Shown here piece by piece: positions 34,795 through 45,117 of a DNA stretch of 58,611 nucleotides. The notes under the pieces were generated by a model. The model made no database searches and was not told the DNA's origin. It worked only from the letters and a program-made list of their open reading frames with translations. Positions within the stretch are counted from its first letter, which is position 1; every line of letters starts with the position of its first letter. This DNA comes from CAZGNZ01 sp964527215. Lineage in GTDB: Bacteria > Fidelibacterota > Marinisomatia > SCGC-AAA003-L08 > JACNLC01. The stretch spans positions 1 to 58,611 of the forward strand of contig CAZGNZ010000027.1 in the NCBI GenBank assembly GCA_964527215.1, written 5' to 3'. The position numbers and the translations under genes are program-made.

Positions 34795-36312
34795 ATGATG
34801 ACCACACCATACAGATCCATCACACATTTTAAACTGCTGACAGCATTACTGTGCATATGCTTTGTCTTAACCCCAATATTCAGCCAGTATGAGATTGAAT
34901 GGCAAATTTCACAAGATGAATATGAATACGGGCATCTGTACTTTGACCTGAATAATGATGGTACAAATGAAATTACAAAAGAACTATGGAACGGCATTGC
35001 CATTTTCGACGGAGCAGATAATTTCAACGAGATCTGGTCGCTTATTGATGAGAATTATGAAATTCTTACCCTGTATGAGGTTATCGATGTGGATTCAGAC
35101 GGCAGTCGGGAAGGTCTTTTTATCAGTAAAAATATATATAATTCTGACAGTTTCCGCTTCCAGTTGATTCCACTCCTGGGTGCTGAACCTGTTTGGATCA
35201 CACCGGATTATTCGGGAACCATCACCCACGCAGCCATGGTCGATCTGGCAGGGGACAGCGGTCTCGAACTGGTTTTCGGAACATACGTGTATGATGATTC
35301 CGACAATGCCTATTCATACTCATACTATATCATCGACGGCGAAAGCGGAGCAGAACTGTGGAGTTCCGTGAACAATTCCGGGTATATCGTGGGTCCATAT
35401 CCAGGAGATGCGGATGGGGACGGTTCAGTTGAATTGGTTTCGAATCATTACAATATGGAGTCCGCCATTTCAACACTGTTTTACTTGGGTATCTTTCCGG
35501 CTGATGCAGATGCGAATCAGGATGGGGAAGTGGATATTCTGGATGTCGTCAGCACCGTTGCCTGCATCCTGATTGAATGTCCTGACGGGATCGTTGAAAT
35601 AGATTTGAATTTCGATGCTTCCCTGGATGTATCGGACATTGTGATTCTGGTGAATGCTATCATTCACGGATTGGATAACCTGCCGTGGAACCTGTCCGAG
35701 AAGTGGCAGGTGGAACAGGATTTTTATGAATACGGCAATCTCTACTTTGACATTACCGAAGATGGATTTCCTGAACTTACAAAGCAGCTGAATAATGCTT
35801 TCACCGTGTATAACGGATCCAATAACTGGGCCGAGATCTGGACTGAATTTGATACTCGGTTTGAATATCTGACATTATATGAATTGTTTGATTTTAACAA
35901 TGATGAGATTCAGGAAGCACTGGTGATCGGTACAAACTCCCTGTCAGATTATCAAGTACAGTTTATGATTTATGATCTTCAGGGAGATTCACCGGTTTGG
36001 GAAACAGAAGAATACGACGGATACACATCCTGGATTTCATCAGCGGATCTGGATAATGACTTCATTGAAGAACTGGTTTACGGTGTTAACGACTACAATC
36101 CTTCAACCGGTTTGTACTCCTCGCAAATCCACGTGGTTAATGGTCTGAATGGAACCCATGAGTGGAGCAGTGGGGAATACGACGGCTTTTTCATCGGACC
36201 GTATACAGGCGATCTCGACGCAGACGGGGACATCGAAATCCTGGTGAATCTGTATGATATCACGACTGAAACATATGAGATGATTGTCTGGGGATATCAC
36301 CCCGCCGACTGA
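34795..36312 (+). CDS. Secreted FG-GAP-like repeat protein with central dockerin
   Basis: 505 aa. A signal peptide (about 1-30, ending TPIFSQ) predicts secretion. Two homologous halves, about 31-235 and about 300-505, each start with a WQ...EYEYG/YEYGNLYFD motif and contain DxDxDG-type calcium loops of FG-GAP/VCBS beta-propeller repeats (LDADGDIEILVNLY; ADGDGSVELVSNHY). Between them lies a two-repeat type I dockerin (DANQDGEVDILDVV; LNFDASLDVSDIVI). Putative extracellular adhesion or scaffold component; no enzyme motif. Confidence 0.75.
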   Translation: MMTTPYRSITHFKLLTALLCICFVLTPIFSQYEIEWQISQDEYEYGHLYFDLNNDGTNEITKELWNGIAIFDGADNFNEIWSLIDENYEILTLYEVIDVDSDGSREGLFISKNIYNSDSFRFQLIPLLGAEPVWITPDYSGTITHAAMVDLAGDSGLELVFGTYVYDDSDNAYSYSYYIIDGESGAELWSSVNNSGYIVGPYPGDADGDGSVELVSNHYNMESAISTLFYLGIFPADADANQDGEVDILDVVSTVACILIECPDGIVEIDLNFDASLDVSDIVILVNAIIHGLDNLPWNLSEKWQVEQDFYEYGNLYFDITEDGFPELTKQLNNAFTVYNGSNNWAEIWTEFDTRFEYLTLYELFDFNNDEIQEALVIGTNSLSDYQVQFMIYDLQGDSPVWETEEYDGYTSWISSADLDNDFIEELVYGVNDYNPSTGLYSSQIHVVNGLNGTHEWSSGEYDGFFIGPYTGDLDADGDIEILVNLYDITTETYEMIVWGYHPAD

Positions 36313-36332
36313 AGAATTCAGCTGGGGACAGA

Positions 36333-39089
36333 TTAATCGGAAATACGATAAAGTTCCATCGTCCCCAGTATTACCCTGTTTTCCGTGATGTTCATGTTCT
36401 GATTCCATGCGTCGTACCGCAGGTCAAACAGATGTTTTCCTTCGGGAAGCTCAACCGGAATGTGGTTGCTTTTCTCCAGGAAATCCCAGTTATCCACACC
36501 CTGTTGAGGAAAAATCAGAACTCCGGCCATTTCTCCGTCAGAGTACAGAGTTCTCAATGCGCATTTGTTATCCGTATTCACAGGTCCATTGCCATTGGAA
36601 TAGTTTACCGCGACCAGATATTTCCCCGGTTTTTGAATTTCAGCCGCATAATGAACCACTGCCGGATCTGGAAGACGTGAATCAATGCAGTTTTTTGACC
36701 CGCAGGTCACCATCGAGACCGCATCATCAATCACAGGTTCGGCAATGATCGGCTCTTCATTCCACAGCAATACGGGCTCAGACATGAAAGAATCCTGAAG
36801 CCTGCTGTCGGCCGCAGCAACCTGAAACTCCACGGGATTTGGATTATCTGAATGGGCATGACTATTGAGCTGATCATTCAGTTCGCTGATATTGCTTTCA
36901 ACAGACAGAAACTGTCCGTTGCGGTAAATGTGATACTCTGCTGAAACCGGTGAAACTTCCACGTCAGCAGCCAAAGCCGAATGAATACCAGGGGAAAATA
37001 CTCCGCGAGAGTCAATGACCGGTGTCGGCAGGGAGAAAACAACCGGTGCCACAGTTGATTTCTTCACTTCAGCGACGGTATTCGGCTGCAGGATGATTTC
37101 TATTCTGTGCTCACCTTTCAAATCGGTGGGGATCATGGGCGAAGCGGGTATTCCATCCAGATAGAAATTCCTGATTTCGGACCCCCATCCGGAAACACTG
37201 ATATTCAAAAGGGCATTTCGATAGGGAAAATCAGTCAGTATCCGCACGCCGTCGTACGCTCTGGGAACGGCGGGAGAAAACTGCAAGCCGTCTTTTTCCA
37301 GTCTCATCCCGAAAAGAACGCGGTAGACTGCTGCCAGACCGCCGGCCACAGACCACAGCTGCCGGTCCGAGTTGATGGCCGTACCAACATAATCACCTGA
37401 TTCCGCCGCCATGTTTTCCTTGTTTGTCAGAAACAGGGCTGCCGCCCGGTAAATTGATCCCAGACCATACTGCACTGCATCCAGCCGGCCGGCGGATGCT
37501 GCTGCCCAGGTATAATATGCAGTCACGAAAGGCCAGATTCCGTTATTGTGATAGGGTTCAATGCCGGGTATCTGCGGACTGAAACAGGCTGGTCCGAAAG
37601 GTCCTCGGGGAATATTCGATATAATTTCCTGGGCCTGGTTTTTATCGGCCACACTGCACAAAATTGCCAGAGCTTCACCCAGAGTTTCGGATCTGCCAGA
37701 TACCGATTGAAAGATTCTGCCGTACCGGAACTGCCCATAGTATCCAGCATCCTCCAGCCAGAGATATTCATTGACAGCGCCGGAGATGTTATCAGCAATA
37801 TCCGACCACGTTTCATGCGGCTGATTCAGCATCTGACTCATTTCTGAAAGAATGCGGTAGGTCTGATAATGAACGATATTGGTTCCCAGGTTTTGTGAAA
37901 CGGCTATGTCTCCGGGAGTCATCCACGCAGGGTAGGACTGCTCCCGCCAGTCCAGAAAAGATGATTCACCCCGGACCAGGCCGGTCTCCGGGTCAAAAAT
38001 CGTGGTAATATCCTTTTCCGCTGATTTCTTGATGATGCCGTACGCCTCATTCAGCCACTCATCATCCCCAGTTGCGAGATACACTTCCCAGGCAGCCATG
38101 GCCCATGTCATTCGGTCCGTGGAAACCGGCCATGAACCGCCGGTCCCCGTATCCTGTATGATTTCCCCGTCATTCACTTTCGCAAGCAAACTCCTGCGGG
38201 CGGTTTCAGGCTCAATAAGAGCCAGCGAAAGCAGAATGCTGTAGCTGATATCTCGGGTCCACACGCCGGGCCATTCCCGGCCGGCCATGAACGTAGAATC
38301 GCTTCGAATGTCCTGAACCATTTCCTCGAGCGACATTTGATACAGGGCATCCACCAGCGGCTGCTGGGATATGAGATCAGGATAACGGTCCACATCTTCA
38401 ATCAGCCGCCAGACACCCCGGTTCAGTTTATCTGCAAGTCGGTCAGCATTGTACCTGAACTGCAGAGCAGTTTCGTAGATATCATCTCCGTTCTGATCGG
38501 TGAGTTGAAGATCAGCTCTCTGATTTAGACTTGAAAAATCCCAGGTCAATGGGTCGGTATTTCCGGCAATGAAAAATCCCTGGAATTCATCCGCGCGGAT
38601 CACGGAACCGTCAGCACCCATCCATTGTCCGTTTTCGCGGAAAGATTCCATCACCTGGGACGCATCCATTCGAAAAGTCACCGTCACCTCCTCTTCGGGA
38701 TTCAGGCGATCGGGTTCGATGGGATACACTGCCTGATCGGAAGAATGGGGGTGTCCAAAATCAATCACCGGCGTTTGGACCGCAGACCCCCCAAGCGGCA
38801 GAATAAATCGATGATCCATAAACGGCGGTCGCTCATTGTCATATCCATTTATACTGAACTTGAATACGATTTCCCGCGCGAGACCCGGTCTTTTGGCGAA
38901 TTCATATTCAGACCTGATTTCATCATTGGAATATACCCTGGCCTCAAACGGGGGCTGCACAACACCATCCGGCCAGACTGTGTACTCAGCATTTTGATAC
39001 AGCGGAAGAGACCCCTCTGTATGACCGCCGCTGAAGAATACCGCCAGTGATAAAATAAATAAGACGGGCTTCGGGGTCAGTCGCGTCAT
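36333..39089 (-). CDS. Secreted six-hairpin (alpha/alpha)6 glycosidase
   Basis: 918 aa with a signal peptide (LFILSLAVFFSGGHT). An N-terminal beta-sandwich region (about 30-230) precedes a helical (alpha/alpha)6 catalytic domain (about 255-610). Blocks include GREWPGVWTRDISYSILL, DTGTGGSWPVSTDRMTWAMA, ESSFLDWREQSYPAWM and HNNGIWPFVTAYYTWA. The beta-rich C-terminus resembles a CBM6-like module (KYLVAVNYSNGNG...). The fold and WTRD block fit debranching/GH63-78-like clans, but family and substrate cannot be settled by eye. It ends 3 bp before the tricorn-like gene's stop on the same strand, suggesting an operon. Confidence 0.75.
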   Translation of the reverse strand: MTRLTPKPVLFILSLAVFFSGGHTEGSLPLYQNAEYTVWPDGVVQPPFEARVYSNDEIRSEYEFAKRPGLAREIVFKFSINGYDNERPPFMDHRFILPLGGSAVQTPVIDFGHPHSSDQAVYPIEPDRLNPEEEVTVTFRMDASQVMESFRENGQWMGADGSVIRADEFQGFFIAGNTDPLTWDFSSLNQRADLQLTDQNGDDIYETALQFRYNADRLADKLNRGVWRLIEDVDRYPDLISQQPLVDALYQMSLEEMVQDIRSDSTFMAGREWPGVWTRDISYSILLSLALIEPETARRSLLAKVNDGEIIQDTGTGGSWPVSTDRMTWAMAAWEVYLATGDDEWLNEAYGIIKKSAEKDITTIFDPETGLVRGESSFLDWREQSYPAWMTPGDIAVSQNLGTNIVHYQTYRILSEMSQMLNQPHETWSDIADNISGAVNEYLWLEDAGYYGQFRYGRIFQSVSGRSETLGEALAILCSVADKNQAQEIISNIPRGPFGPACFSPQIPGIEPYHNNGIWPFVTAYYTWAAASAGRLDAVQYGLGSIYRAAALFLTNKENMAAESGDYVGTAINSDRQLWSVAGGLAAVYRVLFGMRLEKDGLQFSPAVPRAYDGVRILTDFPYRNALLNISVSGWGSEIRNFYLDGIPASPMIPTDLKGEHRIEIILQPNTVAEVKKSTVAPVVFSLPTPVIDSRGVFSPGIHSALAADVEVSPVSAEYHIYRNGQFLSVESNISELNDQLNSHAHSDNPNPVEFQVAAADSRLQDSFMSEPVLLWNEEPIIAEPVIDDAVSMVTCGSKNCIDSRLPDPAVVHYAAEIQKPGKYLVAVNYSNGNGPVNTDNKCALRTLYSDGEMAGVLIFPQQGVDNWDFLEKSNHIPVELPEGKHLFDLRYDAWNQNMNITENRVILGTMELYRISD

Positions 39090-39091
39090 CT

Positions 39092-42000
39092 TTAATTGTC
39101 CTCAGTCTGCTGAAATAGAATTTCCACAGCCTTTTCAAGCTGGAGATCTCGCCCTGAACGGATTGACTCTGCGGTGTTTTTGACTTTGAAATCAGGCTCA
39201 AGCTGCGTGTTTTCCAACCAGTATCCGTCATTGCCCCGGACCCCGACCTGAGGGATTCCAAACACCAGTTCCGGATCCTGCAAACGTTCCCACCAGACTG
39301 CCGTGGCCGTGCCCGGTATTGGCATCCCCACTGTGAATCCAACATCCAGCACGTCGAAAGCATATGGGAAAAAGTGTGCATCGGAATAATTGGCCTCTCC
39401 CATCACAACCGCCACCGGTTTGGTCCAGCGGTTCTGGGGCTCTTTCCCGACTTTTTTCCCTCTTGGCACCATTGTGACGTAGTCTTCACCTGAAAACAGT
39501 TTGACCAAGTCATCGTGCAGCCAGCCGCCGCCGTTGAATCGCGTATCCAGAATTACAGCTTTCTTATCCAGATTGCGGCCGAAGAGATCAGAGAAAGTCT
39601 TTCGAAAGCTGCTGTCATTCATACCGCGGACATGGATGTAGCCAATCTGACCGTCAGAGAGTGAATCCACATACTCATAGCTGCGTTCCACCCAGCGGCG
39701 ATACATCAGATTCTGTTCCCGATAGAAGGATACAGGCCTGATCTGAATATCCCGTCTGTTCTCGCCGTCAGAGTCCATCACCGTAAGCGTGACATACTTT
39801 CCGTCCAAACGGTTCAGCAGCGGATTTGGATTGGATCCCGCACGGATGAGACTGCCGTTGATCCTTTCGATCACCGTTCCGGGTTCTATACCGAGAGATG
39901 GGCGGTCTGCGGGGCCATTCTTCAGGATTTCCAGCACTTTCAGACCATCTTCCTGCCATTGACTGTCATAGAGCAAACCCAGGGCAGCAGTGTGATCCAG
40001 CTTTTTATTGTCAAAACGGAAATATGCGCCGGTATGCGATGCATTCAGTTCACCCAGCATTTCGCTGAGCAGCTCGGCATACTCTCTTCCGGAGGTGATC
40101 TGCGGAACAAACCGGCGATAGTATTCACCCATTGCATCCCAATCTGCACCATGAAGACTGGAAAGGTAAAATTTCTCCCGCACCTGACGCCAGATATGAT
40201 CAAACAGGTAAAGCCGTTCCGAAGGCTGGTCCAGAGCCATCTCTGCGCGATATTTGATCTCGTGTTTTTTCCCGTTTTCCAGTTCAACGCGCACCATTTT
40301 GCCGTTATCCAGCAGCAGATAGACATGTTTCCCCTCATCATCAAACTGAAGTGAGCCGGCATCTCCAGCATCCAGTTTGATTACCCGTTTCGGGACAGGA
40401 TCGAGCAGTTCAACTTTCCACAGGTCAACGCCTTTTTCAAACCGCGTGGTGTAGTAGAGCGTCATCCCGTCTCTGGACAGCAATGCATCTGCCATCATTG
40501 AAGAGTGGGGGGTCAGCCGCCTGCGCCGGTCACGGAATCCGTCACGTTCCACATTCAGGGGATGGTCCAGAGCTTTCAGCTTGTTGTTACGAGTGCTGTC
40601 CGGTATGTCAAGATCCTCATATTCCAGCTTTGTCAGGCGGGCAGCCTCTCTGGCGCTGTCGGAGGTGTAAAATCCAAACACATCGTTTTCACTGCCCCAG
40701 CTGCCGTGGCTGCGTTTTCCGTATTCATTTGAAAAACAGTAAATCATGTTCCCGGATGCGCTCCATCTGGGCGAGAATTCATAATATCCGCTCAATGTCA
40801 CGTTCGTGATTTCCGCACCCAGAACATCCACCAATGCGATATCCTCCACCCAGCGAGTCGAAGAGGGAAGATGCAGACAGGCGAGCCACTTGCTGTCCGG
40901 AGACCAGCTGTACTGGATATCACCGTCGGAATAGGAGTAATTCATTGCGGCCGGCAGGAGCGTATGAACGGCTGCAGTGTGCCGGTTCAAAATCCGTATT
41001 TCATCCCGATTATGCAGGAAAGCCACCAGGCTGTCATTCGGGGAAAGTAACGGCTGAAAGGAATCATCGTCAGAGACCAGCAGGGGCAGTTCTTCCCAGT
41101 TGACCGCGTTGTAAAAATGTTTATCCGTGTCTTCGGACAAACGGATCTGATACAGGTTCCAGGATCCGGACCGTTCACCGGCAAACACGATGCTTTTCCC
41201 GTCTGAGGAAACAGATACAGACCGCTCCTGCTCGGGAGTAAATGTCAGCTGCCGGGTGAGTTTGTGTTCTGCGGACGTCGCAAAAATATCTCCGCGCACA
41301 ATGAAGATGATTTCTTTTCCATCCGGGGTGACCGCCATCTCAGTGGCTTTTTCAGAGTACTCCTTTATGACAACCGGATTTACCCTGTCATCCGTCGGAA
41401 TGTGAATATCAACCTTCATCGGATTATCCGACTTAGGCGGCAGCAGCCAGATATGTCCGTCAAAGACATAACACAATACACCGTCAGCCGATGCAGACAG
41501 AAAGCGAACCGGATGGATTTGATGACGGGTCACCTGTTCCGGTTTTTTGGGTCGCCGGGCGTTGACGGACCAAACGTTAAACGTTCCGCTTTGCTCGCTC
41601 AGATAGTACAATTCTTTCCCGTTCACGATGACAGGATCCCGATCTTCCCCTGAAAAATGCGTGATCTGGCGATGTTCGCCGGTTTTAATGTTATATGCCC
41701 AGATATCCCTCGTGTCCGACGACTGTGCATGCTTGCGCCAGTAGTTTTCTATTCCGCTTCGATCCTGATAAAATATTTCCTTCCCCCTTTGTCCGAATAC
41801 GGCATTCTCAGCAGGGGTAGGCAGAACAAGGCGGGGAGCGGTTCCGGATATTGAAACGGTATACAGCTCGGTCATCCTTCCGCTGGGAAACATTCGGCTG
41901 TATGCCGGATCAGTACGCGCAGAACTGAACAGGATTCCTTCGCCGTCAGCACTGAAAGCACTTGGAATGTCGTCTGCAGAGTGGTGGGTCAGCCGCTTGG

Positions 42001-42313
42001 AGGTTCCGCCGGATGCCGGGATCAGGAAAATATCAAAATTTCCGTGACGATCGGAAGCATAAGCAATTGATTCACCGTCAGGTGACCAGACAGGATGGCT
42101 TTCATGATTTACATGGGTTGTCAGACTGCGTGCCTGGCCGCCGCTGGAGTTGACGAGAAAAATATCCCCCTGATAACTGAAAGCGATTTCAGACCCGTCG
42201 GGGGATATGGCAGGAGTGCGAATCCAGTATCGAATTTCTTCATCTGCAGCCTGAGATGCTGCAGCTCCCAGTAAAAACAGTCCAATAAGTAAACAGCTGA
42301 TTTTTTTCATCAT
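39092..42313 (-). CDS. Tricorn-like S41 protease, exported
   Basis: 1073 aa from the ATG at 42313, which has GGA upstream and gives a signal peptide (MMKKISCLLIGLFLLGAAAS); ATGs at 42319 and 42310 are alternatives and the frame is open to 42451. WD40/TolB-like propeller repeats (SPDGSEIAFSYQGDIF; SPDGESIAYASDRHGN; TPDGKEIIFIVRGDIF) precede a C1-like helical domain (LYLFDHIWRQVREKFY), a PDZ domain, and the S41 core with the predicted nucleophile in NYSDAHFFPYAF (about 976) and IPGTATAVWW. A periplasmic peptide-degrading protease in its relatives. Probably cotranscribed with the downstream glycosidase. Confidence 0.88.
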   Translation of the reverse strand: MMKKISCLLIGLFLLGAAASQAADEEIRYWIRTPAISPDGSEIAFSYQGDIFLVNSSGGQARSLTTHVNHESHPVWSPDGESIAYASDRHGNFDIFLIPASGGTSKRLTHHSADDIPSAFSADGEGILFSSARTDPAYSRMFPSGRMTELYTVSISGTAPRLVLPTPAENAVFGQRGKEIFYQDRSGIENYWRKHAQSSDTRDIWAYNIKTGEHRQITHFSGEDRDPVIVNGKELYYLSEQSGTFNVWSVNARRPKKPEQVTRHQIHPVRFLSASADGVLCYVFDGHIWLLPPKSDNPMKVDIHIPTDDRVNPVVIKEYSEKATEMAVTPDGKEIIFIVRGDIFATSAEHKLTRQLTFTPEQERSVSVSSDGKSIVFAGERSGSWNLYQIRLSEDTDKHFYNAVNWEELPLLVSDDDSFQPLLSPNDSLVAFLHNRDEIRILNRHTAAVHTLLPAAMNYSYSDGDIQYSWSPDSKWLACLHLPSSTRWVEDIALVDVLGAEITNVTLSGYYEFSPRWSASGNMIYCFSNEYGKRSHGSWGSENDVFGFYTSDSAREAARLTKLEYEDLDIPDSTRNNKLKALDHPLNVERDGFRDRRRRLTPHSSMMADALLSRDGMTLYYTTRFEKGVDLWKVELLDPVPKRVIKLDAGDAGSLQFDDEGKHVYLLLDNGKMVRVELENGKKHEIKYRAEMALDQPSERLYLFDHIWRQVREKFYLSSLHGADWDAMGEYYRRFVPQITSGREYAELLSEMLGELNASHTGAYFRFDNKKLDHTAALGLLYDSQWQEDGLKVLEILKNGPADRPSLGIEPGTVIERINGSLIRAGSNPNPLLNRLDGKYVTLTVMDSDGENRRDIQIRPVSFYREQNLMYRRWVERSYEYVDSLSDGQIGYIHVRGMNDSSFRKTFSDLFGRNLDKKAVILDTRFNGGGWLHDDLVKLFSGEDYVTMVPRGKKVGKEPQNRWTKPVAVVMGEANYSDAHFFPYAFDVLDVGFTVGMPIPGTATAVWWERLQDPELVFGIPQVGVRGNDGYWLENTQLEPDFKVKNTAESIRSGRDLQLEKAVEILFQQTEDN

Positions 42314-42524
42314 TTTCATTCCAGTTATTAATGTCAGTATTCTATTATCAAAGTATTTAAATGTCATAAAACAGGCTGCGCTTGACGGCATGACCGCGAC
42401 CGTTCGGGACGTCCGGCGGCATACCTGTTTCGTCCTGAACGAACAGGTCAATACGGAAGCAGACCGCTTTCAGGCAGACACCGCAGGAATTCACAATCCC
42501 ACGCCCTACAGAATCCATTTGGTT

Positions 42525-43133
42525 TCACCTGATCAGAATGGTGCAGGCCAATATTATCAGGGCAGTTCCAAACAGTCTGGATATTCCAAGCTGATAGCGC
42601 TGCATAAAAGATTGTCCGGAACCGACTTTTACCAGCCAGACAAACAGGCTCCAGACCACTCCGGCTTCCAGTATCAGGAATACGGCAATAATCAGTTTTT
42701 CCTTAAATGTCAGATCAACCGGAATCACCTGCGTAAACAGACTCAGTATGAATAATGTGACTTTCGGATTCAGCAGATTACAGATCAGGCCTTCCTGAAA
42801 AGCTGAAAAAGGACCCGTATTCATATTACCGGTCTCCGTTTCAGTCTGATCTGCAGTCGTTTTAAGAGTTATGATGCCGATATAAAACAGGTACAATGCA
42901 CCTGCTGTCTGGATCACCCGGAAGGCAGCAGGGGAATTTTTTATCACCACAGCCAACCCGAGGATGGACAATCCTGTGTGGAAAGCCAGGCCGACACAGA
43001 TTCCCAGGACCGACCAGAGGGCCAGATATCCGGGATAGCGGGTCGAATTTCTCAGAAGCAGGATCATGTCCGGACCCGGACTCATCATCGCCAGAAACAT
43101 TATTATAAACAGAGATAAAACCGAGATCGACAT
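42525..43133 (-). CDS. LysE/RhtB-family amino-acid exporter
   Basis: 202 aa with about six transmembrane segments. Signature SPGPDMILLLRNS near the N-terminus and FQEGLICNLLNPKVTLFILS in the middle match the LysE family. Exports amino acids or homoserine-lactone-type solutes in relatives; the substrate is unknown here. Separate from the tricorn gene by about 200 bp. Confidence 0.9.
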   Translation of the reverse strand: MSISVLSLFIIMFLAMMSPGPDMILLLRNSTRYPGYLALWSVLGICVGLAFHTGLSILGLAVVIKNSPAAFRVIQTAGALYLFYIGIITLKTTADQTETETGNMNTGPFSAFQEGLICNLLNPKVTLFILSLFTQVIPVDLTFKEKLIIAVFLILEAGVVWSLFVWLVKVGSGQSFMQRYQLGISRLFGTALIILACTILIR

Positions 43134-43322
43134 TTCATTTTCCTGATTCAGACTGGAAAAGCCCCGTTAGCGGCATCCTGATATGTCCATAAATTTACGA
43201 ACGGACATTGTGGGATTTTCGAATACCTTCGTTCAGACTGCAGTGCCTGGCCGACACCTTTGCGTCAGGTGATTTCGAAAGAGACAAAATTGAATTTCCC
43301 GAGTAAACTGCGTACTGCTGTT

Positions 43323-44168
43323 TTACGGAGTCTCACCGTTGACGAACCGGTTCAAGATTTCCCAGAATTCAGTTGACAGGCAAATGGTATTGTGAGTCGC
43401 TCCCTCGATTTCCGCAAGCCGCACGGTGCCGCCCCATGTTTCGGCAAGCCGACGGGTTCTTTGAGGAGGAATTATCTCGTCTGCCGATCCATAAAAAATC
43501 AGCGCATCAGATTGGATGTTACGGGCATAAGCGATTGAATCAAATGTGTGTTTCAGAAGCAGATTGATGGGCATCATCGGATACATTTCCTTCGCCATGC
43601 TCTGAATGCTGTCATAGGGCGAAACGAGGATTACTCGTGGGATGGATCGGGCGGCTGCCAGCTGTACTGCAATTCCGGTTCCGAGACTGCGGCCCATTAG
43701 GATAATATTTTGCGGCTGAAAGCCGGTACGGCTGAGAACCGCATCGTAAATGCAGCCGGCATCCTGAATCAAGGCCTGCTCGGAAGGCACCCCCGGATTA
43801 TCTCCATACCCTCTGTAGGGCATGATTAACAGAGCACATTCGGGGTAACTGCCAAGCTGTTCCAGCTGACCCGCAACGTCTTCAGCATTCCCGCCGAAGT
43901 AAATGATAAGGGGAATATCTGGTTCTGGGGAGTTTCGTACCAGCCAGCCCTGCAGCTCGATATCCCCGCAGGCAACCCTGAACCGACTGGATTCATTGTG
44001 CCCGATGATATCGACAAATTCTTCATGAAAGGGCCGTGGAAAAAATATAAAACTGTCCTGCTTGATATACAGATACAGACACAGACAAAGAAAAGCAGCA
44101 GCCGGTAAAGCTGCGATGAAGATCAGAATTTTTATCATTATCATTATTCGGTTACCAGGATGCAGCAT
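43323..44168 (-). CDS. Membrane-anchored alpha/beta hydrolase (BEM46-like)
   Basis: 281 aa as drawn; ATGs at 44144 or 44138 are also possible. A single N-terminal transmembrane helix (ILIFIAALPAAAFLCLCLYL) anchors the domain. Hydrolase motifs: LIIYFGGNAEDVA (oxyanion region), LMGRSLGTGIAVQLA with Ser about 160, FYGSADEIIPP (Asp), and GATHNTIC (His). The catalytic triad is complete. The substrate of this family is not established. Confidence 0.85.
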   Translation of the reverse strand: MLHPGNRIMIMIKILIFIAALPAAAFLCLCLYLYIKQDSFIFFPRPFHEEFVDIIGHNESSRFRVACGDIELQGWLVRNSPEPDIPLIIYFGGNAEDVAGQLEQLGSYPECALLIMPYRGYGDNPGVPSEQALIQDAGCIYDAVLSRTGFQPQNIILMGRSLGTGIAVQLAAARSIPRVILVSPYDSIQSMAKEMYPMMPINLLLKHTFDSIAYARNIQSDALIFYGSADEIIPPQRTRRLAETWGGTVRLAEIEGATHNTICLSTEFWEILNRFVNGETP

Positions 44169-44286
44169 AAATTATCATACTTTTGGGGATGCGGCCTACC
44201 TGCAATCACGGCTGCCAGACGCCCATAATTGTCAGGCTGCACGAATCAGGACAAATGAAACTGTCAAACAAAACGGGGGAAATGAT

Positions 44287-45117
44287 ATGGATGGAATCGT
44301 TTTTTTTAAGACCGAAAAGCTGCAGAGGCTTCGTCAATTTTATGAACATGATCTGAAAATGGATATCTGGCTAGAGCAGGCTGACTGTATCATTTTCCGT
44401 AACGGCAACCAGCTTTTGGGATTTTGTCAGCGGGATCAAACAGATACAGAGGGAATGATAACCCTGTTTGGAGCGTCACGAAGCTGGGTGGATGCAATGT
44501 ACGAGCGATTTGAAGCTATGGCAGTCAGTCCGCCTCAGGATAATCAAAAATACAAAATTTATCAGTGCTTCATCCAGGACCCCGATGGGAGAATGATTGA
44601 GTTCCAGCATTTTTCAAACGTCGTTCAGCCCAGTATTTCTGGGATGGATTTGCTGATGAATCGCAGGAGCATTCGTGCCTATCGTACCGATCCGGTACCG
44701 AAATCGGTTTTGAATCAACTGTTTGAACTGTGCCGATATGCACCCACCGGAAGGAACTTCAACGGCTGTTATTATAAGTTGATCGACGACAGGGGAAAAC
44801 TCCAGCTGCTCGCGGATACAAGAGGAGATTCCAGTGCTCCCATCGCACAAGCGCCTATGGCTGTGGCAGTGGTGACAGATCCATCAGTCTCCTGCTGTCC
44901 TGTTGAGGACGGACACATTGCTGCATATCATTTTCTGCTGGCAGCACGCATTTACCATCTGGGGACATGCTGGATTGCCGACATGAATAAGACCGCCGTA
45001 AAACAGATCATCAATATTCCGAATGACCACCGGATCGCAACCGTTTCGCCATTGGGATATCCTTCAGAAATCCCGGACTGTCCGGCACGAAGGCCGCTGG
45101 AGGAGCTTCTTAAGTAA
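44287..45117 (+). CDS. VOC (glyoxalase-like) - nitroreductase fusion protein
   Basis: 276 aa. The ATG at 44287 follows GGGGGAAATGAT; the frame is open upstream to 44062 but that part overlaps the opposite-strand hydrolase. Residues about 1-115 are a VOC/glyoxalase fold (IVFFKTEKLQRLRQFYEHDL; IQDPDGRMIEFQHF, with a metal-ligand-like Glu). Residues about 125-276 are a flavin nitroreductase (MNRRSIRAYRTDPVPKSVLN; CRYAPTGRNFNG; GTCWIADM; VSPLGYP). Cytosolic, FMN-dependent reductase by family; what the VOC half contributes is unknown. Confidence 0.85.
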   Translation: MDGIVFFKTEKLQRLRQFYEHDLKMDIWLEQADCIIFRNGNQLLGFCQRDQTDTEGMITLFGASRSWVDAMYERFEAMAVSPPQDNQKYKIYQCFIQDPDGRMIEFQHFSNVVQPSISGMDLLMNRRSIRAYRTDPVPKSVLNQLFELCRYAPTGRNFNGCYYKLIDDRGKLQLLADTRGDSSAPIAQAPMAVAVVTDPSVSCCPVEDGHIAAYHFLLAARIYHLGTCWIADMNKTAVKQIINIPNDHRIATVSPLGYPSEIPDCPARRPLEELLK

